From Numida meleagris (lineage: Eukaryota > Chordata > Aves > Galliformes > Numididae): a DNA stretch of 64,000 bases. The stretch is from NCBI RefSeq assembly GCF_002078875.1, contig NC_034413.1:62302453-62366452 (forward strand), read 5' to 3'. The notes under the pieces are model-generated. The model did not search any database. It saw only the letters and a list, made by a program, of their open reading frames with translations, and was not told the DNA's origin. The position numbers and the translations under genes are program-made. This document shows positions 36,901 to 48,900 of this stretch, in pieces; the first letter of the stretch is position 1; the number at the start of each line of letters is the position of its first letter.

Positions 36901-39900
36901 CAAACTGAAACAGCTGGGAAGGTTTCATCCCAGCAGACAGTGTATGTGTGAATATTTACTACTGGGAAATCATTAGCGCAGGGAAAAACCAATCTCCACA
37001 CAGGAACTCCTGAAGTAATAGCTTGCAAAATTCTACTGAAAGTTTTCAAAGAAAATCTATCCTCCTCTTCCAACTAGAATAATATTTATCCATACTTTCA
37101 TTTCTGTGAAATGTTTTTAAACGTACAGAATGTGCCAAGTACAATATTATTCCTCCTTTTCTTTAAAATAGAAAGGATGTATTTTGTTTATAAAGACTCT
37201 TTAAATAATGTTCTGAGTTATATAGCTAGCCATCAAAACTCACGCGTGGAAGTGCTGCCCGAATCGGCAAGCAGCAGGTCTGCGGAGGACACGGTGGCCC
37301 CTGTGCCACCACTGGCCCCTGCTCCCAAAGGCAGCCCAGGAGACAAGGTCCAGTCTGGAGGCTCAATGGTTTTGGCACCAGAGGTGGAAATCTCTGCCGG
37401 ATGGACCAGGGTGGTGCTGGCGGGCAGAGACCATGGCATCCTCCCTGTGCCTCCAGTGGCAGTGGTGGTCATGGAGTCACTGGTGGCATGGAAACCCCAA
37501 ATTCTCTTCTCCAGTGATGAGCCATCGGATGGTTGGTAGCTGCTTCCAGCGGCTATGGCAGAATAAAAGAGCTCGATTTATGTGTATGAAATTATAAACA
37601 GATGGATCCATTTTCTTCCCAGATGCTTACACTGCACGTATGCATATTAAGCAAAGGAAGTTTTCAATCTGGACAAAGTGCTCTTTTGGAAAGGCATGAA
37701 TCTCTTCCATTCAGGGTGACCTAAGTTACTGCTCATGCAAGAACCTTGGCTCACTATCACGATGCACTGCACTGAGGGCCCTAGGGAAAAGCCTACAATG
37801 GTGGGGTAACCCAGCTCACCCACTGAAAAGTTTCAATTAAAAGTTGTTTTCTTGCCACCCATCCCACTCCAAATCCTGGCCAAACAGCCTGGCTCTACCA
37901 ACTGCATGCAAAACACAGCACTGGTTCAAGAAAGCAAAAGCTACACAGAGGCTTCCAGAGACGTTCTGAAGCTGTAACACAAACCCAGGGACCAGCAGGG
38001 CTCACCTCTAGAAGCGTTTTTGGAGGTGGGTGATCCTGTGAGCTCGGTGCTTGCAGAACTCCATGCAGTATCCTCAGGATGCAGTGTGGTGCCTCCTGCA
38101 CCAGTCTGGATGCTGGGAGGATGGGGAGAGGAGGGGGGCTGACCCGGGGAGCTGGGCACAGGGGTGCTGGGGAGTACGCTGTGGGCCTGCAATGCTGGGG
38201 ATGAGGACAGAGCTGGTCCCGGCGTCAGCGTCCTCTCCATGTCTACAGGGTGACCAGGAGAAGCCAGTGCCCTCCTGCCTCTCGCCTGGCTTCCAGCAGC
38301 TGCAAAGGGCAAGGGAGAAGAGAGAAATTCATCTTCCTGCTGAGCAGGTTGGGGTTGCAGCAGTATCACCCATAGTGGTACTTGGTGCTACCCTATGCAA
38401 TAAATAGGGTCACAGCAGCATTTCCCACATTTCCTGTATTTAGCACAGAGCATGCTGCCAGAGGGATGGCTGGGAACAGAGGGTTTCCATCACCAAAACA
38501 TGTCACTATTTCAAAATCTGTCTGAATTTGTGCATAGTAAGAGAAATCTGGATTTTTTGCAAACCACCACAAACATGAAAGGTGGGGAGTGCTCCACCAG
38601 GACACCTAGCAGCTGGCAGCCTGGCATCTGTCTGGGATGCGCTCCTGCTGCAGTCCTCAACCAGGAGAACATGAGGAATTAGAGAACTAAAGACATCCTC
38701 TACGCCCATATCCCAGTGAGACGCTTATCTCACCCAAGGGTGATAAGGAAAAACCGGAAATAGGGACAGGGCAAGCAGCACGTGGGAATCTGAACTTCAG
38801 AACTCACCAGGAGGGGGGCCGGGGCCAGGGGGGCTGCTCCTCATGCCCCCTCCTTGTTGCAGGGAGAAAGTTCTGGTGCTGGCAGGGGTGACAGTGTGCT
38901 CTGCCCCTTGCCTGGTGCCGAGCAGCACCGTGGTGATCTCCACGTCCCCCACGACAGAGCTGGAGGTCCTCATGGCCACATCCAGGCTTCTCTTCATCTG
39001 ATGGCCGCTGTTGATGACTGAAAGGAAGAGCGAAGAAAAATGAAAATCCCATTGGTGCTGATGTGCGAGGCCAAGCTCTGAGCTCATTTGCACTAGAGAA
39101 AAGTTTTGCATAATCATAACACAGCCATGACATTTAGTTTTGGATTCGCACCAGTGTAAATTGGATTGGTCCATGGTGCCAAATGTCAAAACCCACCTCT
39201 GCGTGCAGGAGCAAAGGCATTCAGCACCCCCTCATGTTTTGTGCGTGTGAGGAGGAATAAATCTTCAGAGGAGAGCAAAAATAAAAAGTCAGGCACCACG
39301 TGCCCATCACAGGACAAAGGGGAGACACGATGGTGTGGATAACCCTGGCATCCCATGCTCTGCAGCCCTTCCAGAAGCACGCAGGTGACCATGAGCACAA
39401 GAGCCCCTGGTGCAATTACCACTTCCCCAAAGTCCCTCTGAACATGATGGCAAGTGGGATGAGCCTTGGCCCCAAGCCTCCAGCAAACAGCCTGGAGTAC
39501 AACATGAGGAACCCAAAGAAACTGGCCAAACACTGACCCCTATGTGCTCCATCCACATCCCGCCTTTAAAGCCCGCACAACCACAGCCATCAAGAGAAAT
39601 ATTTTGCTCCCAGCCAGAAGTCATCATGCCACCTGTGGGACCAGTGTTTGCGCTTCCCATTAAAACTAGTCCTGATGCTCACCGGGCAGAGCAAGGCTGC
39701 AAGCAGCTCTCTTTGCAAGCAATATCAAGCCGGCTGGTTTGGGGAGCTGAGTTACAGCGTGGCCAGGACAAACAGATCAGATTCCAGCAGATTTCCTAAG
39801 GCCTTGGGTTGGCTGGAAACACACAGGGACCTGCTGGGTGGTTTTGGGTGTCCAGCCACAGTGTGACCCAACCAGGCACGGAGAAACAGGCTGCCCAGGG

Positions 39901-42900
39901 AGGTGGCGGAGTCACCGTCCCTGGAGGTGTTCAAGAACCATGGAGATGTGGCACTGAGGGACATGGTCAGTGGGCATGGTGGGGATGGGCTGGGGTTGGA
40001 CAATAACAATTGTCCTTAACAAGAGAGTTTGAGTTGGATGAGACCTTTAAAGACCATCTGGTCCAACCCCTCAGCAATGAACAGGGATACCTACAGCTCC
40101 ATCAGCTGCTCAGAGCCCCATCCAGCCTGACCTTGAATGTCTCCAGAGATAGGGCAACCTGTTCCAGTGCTTCACTACCCTTATTATAAAACACTTTTTC
40201 CCTATATCCAATGTAAATCTCCTCTCCTTTAGTTTGAAACTATTTCCCCTTATCCTATCACAGCAGACCCTGCTAAAGTGTCTTTCCCCCTCTTTCTTAC
40301 AGCCCTCCCTTCAGATACTGACAGGCCGCTCTCAGGTCTGCCTGTAGCCTTCTCTTCTTGGGGCTGAACAGCCTCAGCTCTCAGCCTGTTCTCGCAGGGA
40401 GACATTCCATCCCTGGGATCATTTCTGTGGCCCTCCTCTGGATGCGCTCCAACAGATCCACGTCTCTCCTGTACTGAGGACTCCACCTCTGGACGCAGTG
40501 CTCCAGGTGAGCTCTCACAGCACAGAGCAGAGGGGCAGGATCCCCTCCCTCACCCTGCTGGCCGTGCTGCTTTGGATGCAGCCCAGGACACAGTTGGCTT
40601 TCTGGGCTCTGAGGCCACACTGCTGGCTCACATCCATGATTCTATGCAGGGACAGGTGGTGAAGGCTCAGCCCTGGCTGTGTCCTCATCCATAGTACACC
40701 ACAACACCAAAAACCACAGCACTGCAGCATCTCACAGACATCCTCGGGACCGTCCGGCACTGATCCGAACACAGTGCAACGCAGCCTCCTCCGGCAGCAA
40801 CGTGGCTGCAAGTGCAGAGCCCACATCTGCGGAGTTGCATCATCTCAGCATCACCCGAGGCTCGGGGTGGGGAAAAAGTCATCTAAACTTAGAAAACTCC
40901 CGGCTGGCGGGAGGCAAAGCCGAGGAAGGAGCGCGGGCTCAGCAGGAGGAGGAGGAGCGGGGGCACGGCGCTGCGTGGGGAGCGCGGCTGCGGATGTCGG
41001 GATCATGGGCGGAGGCCGCTTAGGAGCCAAGCGGGGTTGTGCGAACAAAAGCTGCAGCCCTAAATCTGGACCTTCTAGGGCGCGCTGGGATTTTCAGTTT
41101 CCTTCCTTGTTCTTGCCCTGAAAGGAGCAGCTCGAGGAGTTGGGGGAGGAGGAAAACTGGAGCTTAAAAAAATGTTCATGCTCTAGACTGGTCAGCTCAG
41201 CGTAAACATGCCGATAATGTTGCTTCGAGCAGGTCCCTCGTGTGCACTAAGCACGGGAAGAATGCAAGAGGTTTTTCACCACATGCGCTTAACCCTTCTC
41301 ACTAATTCTTCCAGCTTCGCAGCCGCTTTCCCCCTCCATGACGAGGAATAAGGAGGAAGGATTTCTCCAGCCACCAACTGCTCCAACCCATCGCAGCCAG
41401 GGCTTCATGCCAGCCACAGCCCCTGTGGGATTCAAGGCCCCCAGAGTGGGCGGCAGCAGCTGGGATGCTGGTGGCTGTCTGTCTGCTGGTGTCCATCTGT
41501 CCATGCAGCTATGGGGGCAGATGCTTGGGGGCTGGGCTCAGGCTGCGCTACCACCCTGGGGCTGCACAACCGCTGAGGATGATAAGGGCTGGGTTTGCTT
41601 TCTACCCTTTCTAGTCACTCTGTGCTCATGATTCCAGAGCTCCGTGCTCAGAGCTACCACAAGAAAAGCAAAAACTCCAGAAATTCCTTTTAAAAGCAGT
41701 GCCCTGCAGCCCAGACAGAAGGTACAATGAAATAAAGAACACGTACAAACCGGGGGCCGCCTCCAAAGGCCAAGAACAAAACCCGCGCCACGAGGACAGG
41801 ATGCTGTCCTGCTTACCCAGGGCTTTCCAGCCTCTCCATTTGGTGTTCCAAACAGTGCCACCGCCAGCCCAGGAACCTGCACGTCCTGCCTGTCCGCTTG
41901 GACAATCTGGGCTTAACACACAGGTCTCTGGGACCCACACTGGTGGGCATCATCAACCCAGAGTCAGAGCAGCACCTCGAGCCTCTAGTTATCAGCTGTT
42001 ACTTTCACACAACTTCTGGAAACTGAATTTTAAAAAGCCCTCTTTTATAGTCGAGCCTTTGGAAAACACTTTCAAATACAAATCTATTTCTAATAAGCTC
42101 CCCATACCCACACAGAAACTCCGGCAACCCCCCTGGAGCCAGAAGCACGCAGCTGGCAGACACTTCGTTCCCTCTTTAAATCCTCCAGGCTGCTCCCTGA
42201 CAGCAATGCACCAGGGAAAGTCACCCACGCAGCGCTCCTCGCTCCTCTTTCCAGGGATTTAAGGTCCCCCTGGAGTGTTCCTGAGCAAAGCCACCAGCAC
42301 GGGCTGCAGCGTTCGCTCCCATCCGAGGACAGTGCTGCTGGAGACCGTCAGACGGCGCGGGGAGGAAGTCTGCTGGCAGGGCTCCACCGCAGCGCAGTTG
42401 CTAGGTCACTGGAACAATAAAAAGGCAAGAAAAAACATCCTGGCTGCAAAAAAAAAAAAAAAAAATTGGGAAAAAAAAGGAAAAAAAATAAAAGAAAATA
42501 GCTACGGCAGCTCCATGAGCGCGCACAGCGCTGGCGAGAGGAGGTGGAACGAGGGTCGGGAGTGCAGGACGAGGCTGCTGCTGGCTTTCATGGGCTCACA
42601 AGTTCACTTATAAGACAGCCCTTCCTCACACAAATAAGGAAATAATGGAACCGTGGTGTTTGCCTGCAGGGTTTGCGATTGTTATGAATCTCACCCAGGG
42701 CTCGCTAGGACAATAGTTCAGGGGAAGGTGGCCCTGCTGCTGGCAAGGCCAGATTAATTACCCATCAAATGCTAATGAGGGCACACAGCCTCCCTGCAGC
42801 ACCCAGCTCCCAGCAGCTGCCCCACACGTGTCCGTGGCCTGTCGGGGCAGAGGGGCTGCTCCAAGGTGGGGTGAGAGCAGCCCACGCATCGTGGGACTCC

Positions 42901-45900
42901 ACTTTCTGAGCCTTTCATTTCGTTCAGGGCCAGAAGGGAGCATTAGCTCATTCTGCCTGACCTCATGTGTAACAGAAGTCACCCAGCGCAGCTTATTTAC
43001 TCCCGGTATAAGCTCAGTGCCTTGGATTTGACTTAAGCAGAGCTTGCAGGGAAGAAGAACCAACCACTGGTGTTGGCAGGCTGGCTTGGATACCAGCGGG
43101 CCCGCTCAGTTTGGGATGGAAGTGGGGTAGGAGCCGTGTGAGCCCTTCTGCCAGCACATGGGCTGTGCCCATGGTGGGGGAGAGAGCAGCAGCTGCAGAG
43201 CTCGGTTTAAACCAGAGCCATGGCAGTGGCATGAGTGGAGTGGATGGCACTGAACAGAAGTTTGGTGCCACATTAGGGCTTAAATAGGATCTTGTTGCTT
43301 TTTTTTTTTTTTTTTTTTTGGAGGGATTTTCGAAGCAGCATCACGCTGGGAGGGGAGGAACGTGTTCAGTCATTGCATAGGAATTGGTTGGGAGCACACG
43401 GCCAACCTGGGAGCTGAGGGCTGCTAACTGGGCTGGAGGGGGGGAAGGCCTCCAGGCCACCAAGCTGAGAGCTCCAGGCCAGGCCTCTGCCCACCATCGC
43501 TGTGCTCCCCATGAGACCCATGGCTTCCCTGGTTTGAGGCCTGCACAGGAGCCGAGCCCTGTGGGTGGTGAGGGCCAGTTTGCCCACAGCCTCGGTATGG
43601 GGCTGCAAAGCGAGGCCTGTAGGGCTGCCCCTACCCACGCCTCTGAAAACACCTTCACGGTGACTCTGTGCCCCCTGATCAAGTTTCCCTCCTAAGAAAT
43701 GTCCCTTTCAAAGGGCTTTTATCTGCAGGGCTGGCTGCCGCTTTCATCCCGCAGCCCCATTCTGCATCTGCTGAAAGAGCCGATAACGTCCCTGAAAGAA
43801 TTATCATGAGTCCTGTAACCGAACCCAAATCCAACAATGATGAATATTCTTTCCTTTGAGCTCTCCCAGGCCGGTACCAGGGGTGAGGAGCTCTCTAAGG
43901 ACGCCTTTGTGAGCCACAGCCACCGAAACCCTGCTCCTCGTCCCCCAGACACAGGCACAATTGTGCCCAGCTCCAGCCCTGAGATAAAGGATGAGTTACA
44001 AGAGCAGGACTGTGCTCCACAGTCACGGCCCTTGATGGCAGGGATAGCGAACCGTGCAGTTTGTTTGCCGAGGTTCGCACTCCTGGCCGTGCATTCGCAT
44101 GGCAGCGCTAAGCATGAGCTCAGCGCATTCCTCCCTTTTGTGTTACCTCCTAAACCACCTCCACTTGTCAGCTCGGGAGATCTCACAGCTATGCTGGGAC
44201 AAACCTGGCCAGCGCTTGTATGTCTTTCTTCCCAGAAGCTTTAGCTACCAGCTGCTACGGTTTCCCTGATAAGAAAGTGTTCTCTTACCGATAATGGCAC
44301 AGGCTCAGCCAAACCACTATTCAGAGATGCTGAGAAACCCTTCCCCGGAGTAAATGTCTGAAAATGCTGTAGATAACCATCTTTGGGGCGATCCTGCAAG
44401 GGGAGATGGCTTCAGCTCCCTTCCAAGCCCCGCCTTGTGCCTTTACAGAGCCAAAGCCCAAACCCTTCAAACACCCGAACTCCAACTTACACGCGCCCCA
44501 GAAGCGCCGTTCTCCCCCACACCAGCCCTGCTGGGCTGCAGCAATGTGCTACGGGGCTGCCACCAGCACCGAGGCGAAACCCCCGAGGTCACACCATTCA
44601 CCCCAGCCCCAGCACAGTGTGATGTTTCGCACCGCTCCTCGGGGCTTCAGAGATTTTCCACCGGAGGAAGGGTGTTACCGGCAGCGTCCCGACAGGCGGT
44701 GACGCGGGTGATTGTGCTGCGCAGCCCCCAAGTTCCTCCCGTGGCTGCTGAGGCAGGGTGCTGTGAAAGCTCCTGAGCAAACACAGCAGCGAAGCGAAGC
44801 CCCCCCTTCGCTACCATGGGTCCACAAGAGGCTGCCCGTGTATCCAAAATCCCTGCACAGAGTTCCCTCCGCAGTCTGGAGATCCCAGAGGGAACCTCGG
44901 GGCGGCAGAAAGGAAAATGATGTCCAAAGTATGCAGAAAAACACTCTGAAAAATGTCCCAAACATGCATGTGCTGGCCATGGGGGTGTCAGGGCAGCCAC
45001 CCCCCATCCTAGGGGAGGTGCAGCCCCTCCCCAGATAAATCAGCTTCAAGTTAAAAAGGGCATTTCCTACTGCCTTCACAGCCATGAGCTCCTTTCTCTC
45101 TCTCTAACGACAGCCCCAGGAGCTAGCTGGGCCCTTCGGGACAGAAAGCCAAACCTTCTGCAGCTCTCAGTGCAGATTTTTGGCAATGGTGCAGCATCAC
45201 CCACAGCCGAGGTGCTGACAGCAGCAGGGGAGATGCTCACAGCACCAGCTGCAAAACCAGTTACCAGAGGACTCAGCACTGGGACAGAGCAGGGTATTTG
45301 TCCACCGAAGCCCCCTGAAAAGCCCCTCCATGGAGGACAGGTGATGCCAAATGCCTTCATCCAGAGTCACAGCAGGACTGGATGTGGACACCAGCACGAG
45401 AGATGGGTTGGCTTGTGCACTTCGTTCACCAAATAAAAGATATTTCTATTCCTCCTGAATTTTACATGGGTTTAACATCTCTTTCTCTCTGCCTAAATGC
45501 TGACAGCCCAAAAGTGAACTATCTTCTGCCCCACTTTCACACAAGCGGACTTCTAACCCCAGCATCCCCATCAATAAAACCCAGCAGCTGTTTCACCCCG
45601 CTCCAGCTGCCACTTCTTCAGGATGGGCCCGCCACACACAGCACCAAGAGAAAGCTGACAGCAGGGAAGGGATGGGACCCAGCATCCTAACACCTGCACT
45701 ACGGACCTCACTGCACTCTGACCTTAACACAGGTCCTTGTTGTAAGCAGAACTGGTTCTTATCCCCACTTTCTGCTGAGCACCCTGCTTTGACTGCAGCA
45801 CTTCCACAGTGCAGGCAACAGCTCCGCGGGCAGCCTGGAGGAGCTGAAGTTTACAGAGCTTCCTTTACTCGAGGGAACTGCATTTTTCTAAGATTATATT

Positions 45901-48900
45901 ATAACTTGGGCTGGCCGCTCAGTAACACAACATCATTTCCCTTTTGGGTGGGAAAGTTCTCTCCTTGTCCTCTGATTCGAATGATTTCAGCCCGAAAGGA
46001 TGAACACGAGCTCTCTGCATAATCAAAGAGCCGTCAGCCACAGCAGGATGCTATGGTACAGCACAGGGGCATTACAAATGCATGGCTGGCTGCTTGTGCA
46101 CACACATTGGCAAAGAGGGCAAGAGGGAAGGTGGCCAGATGCAACAAACCCACTATCATAGAATAAATAAGGTTGGAAATGACCTCTAGGATCACCAAGA
46201 CCAACCGCTGACCCATGCTCACTGACCATGTGCCACAGTGCCACATGTCCACCGTTCTTGAGCACCTCCAGTGACAGTGATTCCACCACCTCCCTGGGCA
46301 GCCTGCTCCAATGCATCACCACTCTTTCAGAGAAATGTTTCCTAACGTCCTACCTGAACCTCTCCTGGCACAACTTGAGGCCATCACCTCTCATCCTATG
46401 GCTGTTACTTGGGAGAAGAGGCCAACCCTCACCTCGCCACAACCTCCTTTCAGGGAGCTGTAGAGACCATAAGGTCTCCCCTGAGCCTCCTCTTCACCAG
46501 CCTGAAGAACCTCACTTTCTACTGACAGCTACCCATAGACTTCATTCCCTCCCTGAGCCTCTGCTTGTAGCCCTCATGCATCTGCTCCAGATGAATATCC
46601 CAGCAAATCAACCTCTAATATTTATGGAAACAGCAAATTACAATGCAAATGTTGCAAAACTGCTCAGAGAAATAAAAATTTGAATTTGTAATCAGGTCTG
46701 TTTCCACTGGAAATTGGATTCTGCCTTTTATGCTCAGCTGATCAGGCAAAAGAAAAGCGCATTGTGTGACCTACATCTTCAATCGGATGTAAATAACAGC
46801 CTGTGTTTGGGGTACTGAGGGCTCGTGACAAGCTTGCCCACCAGCTGCATGGATTATCTATCCCACGCCATCAGGGGAATATAACAAGCGAGCAATCTTT
46901 AAATTTGCTTGGAGCACCTTCTGATCCCTTGCATCAGTCTGCCCTTAGAGCTTCTTTGTACCACTCCAACAGCAGAGAGGCACTGAGACAGGTGCCAGCA
47001 TGTGGCCGTCTCTTCCAACCCAAAGCCATTCCGTGATTCTGTGCCCAGACTCATTGCATGGGGTTGCAGCCTGGGAGCTGCGTTGGGGAAGGTTTCTAAC
47101 CCTAAAACTGGGATCCCTAACAGGAGAAGGGAGCACATCGTGCTGGATGGCTGTGAGGATGGGGAGGAGCCTCGTTCCTCTCAAACAAACTCTCCATCCC
47201 AAAACCAGCATCCCCCAGGGAGGGGAATGGCTGCACCACGGGCTGCAGCCACGCAAAATAACAACAGCAAACGGAACGATCCTAAAGCGGTGATTGCTGC
47301 TTGGGAAAAGCAGCCTGCAAAAAGCTGCCCAAACGCTGTGATCCTGAGAGGTGTGGAGTGGCTCTGGTGTTTGCTACAGGAAAATTGAAAAATCCAGGCG
47401 AGTCCAGCACAACAGCACCTCTTCCCTTCCTTTTTTTTTTCCCCTCCTTTTATTTTTGTGTGTGTGTGTGTGTGTGGGTGTGTGCCTTTTAATTCATCCA
47501 ACCTGAAGGAGCAACGCTAAGCCTATCCAAGCCCAGGGGCCTCAGCCTGCAGAACGAATGACGCACCCTCCCGCAGCACCAGCTGCGAATGAAGCAGCAT
47601 CCTGCACCTCTCCGCGTCGGTGAGACAGCACGGAGCCGCCCAAAACACAATGGGAAATCCAAAGCAGTTCTGGTGGCAAAACGCCACTTTGGTGCGAAGG
47701 GACATCCTCGCGAACACCCCATCCCAGGCGGTTCCTTCCCAGGTCGTTCCCAACCTCGTTTCCCAGCCTCACGGAGCCACAGGGCTGGCGTCCCGCTGGG
47801 CGCAGCAGGGTGTTATTCCCATACGTGAGATGGGAATGACGCACCTCTGTTTCCCTTGCTCCACAGGGACTGCACCGGGGGCTCAGTGCCACCTCTGTCC
47901 CATTCTCCTTCTGAAGGACTCCTCGGGGCGGTGGAAGCGTTGGCGAGATACAGACCACAGCGGTCCCTCCTGTGCCTACAGCTTGGCCCGAGGGCCCCTC
48001 AGGAGATCCCACCCCGGCACCGACCCTCGACGGACAGCGCGGAGCTGTGACTCGCAGTGACCCCACCGCAGCTGTCGGCACGCGGTGCCATTTGTTGCGT
48101 GTGCCATTCGCTGCTATCACTCCTCCTGGCTCGGGGCTGACGCGCACCGTGAGCCACCTGTAGCCGCGAGCCTCGCGCCCGCACCCATTCGTTTCCCGGC
48201 AGAGGGCTGGAGGGAGCTTTTCAGGCTCCAGCAAAGGCGACGCATTCCTCCGTCGGCTCTCAGGAGTCACCAAGGTCACAGGAAAAGACGCCAGATAGCA
48301 ATCTGAGATGAAACGGAGTACTTTCGCATCTCTCACCAAACAGCAGCCGAGGACATGTGCAGGCAGTTGCAGGGTCCATCTCCCCGAGCCCGGAGCAGGT
48401 GAGCAGCGCTGACCTCGCCGCTGGCTGGAAGGGGCCCTTGGAGCTCTGTCACGGGGTGGGACAGCCCCAGGTCCCCTTCATTGCGGCCTCGTGGTCCCCA
48501 GGCTGCTCGCACCCCGCTGGTGAGCAGCTCCGAGCCACTGCAGGCACGTCCCCAGCCACACACCTTGATGACCAGGGACAGCGCGATCCTACAGCATCAC
48601 ACTTCGGGCACGTGAAGGTAACTCAAGTGTTACAGTTTTGCCACGTTTCCTGAAGTTTTCTAGCTTGAAAAAAAAGCAAACTTAGCCGCAGAGCATGGCA
48701 TTCTCTTCCCATCAGGGACCGAAAGCTGAAGTTCAGTCATGCCCATCAGGCAGGTGCCCAGCTGCACTCCTCTGCATCACCCTCAGGCACCAGCGCTCCC
48801 AGGGCTTTGCGCTGTGCCTCCGTTGGCAAACAAGTAAACCCGCTTATGGGGCGACAACCAGAGCGAGCTCTGCTTTTCCTGTGCAAAAAGCAGCCTGCCC

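Noticed and set aside
45076..45360. 94-codon minus-strand frame with Ser/Thr/Val-rich part, possible extra HEG1 mucin exon
   Set aside because: No acceptor-donor pair giving phase 1-1 and no SSHQP-like opening.
47542..48339. 265-codon open frame on the minus strand in HEG1 intron 1
   Set aside because: GC- and CpG-rich DNA where stops are rare; several overlapping frames are open on both strands, no splice-site pair in phase 1 and no domain or Ser/Thr-rich composition like HEG1.
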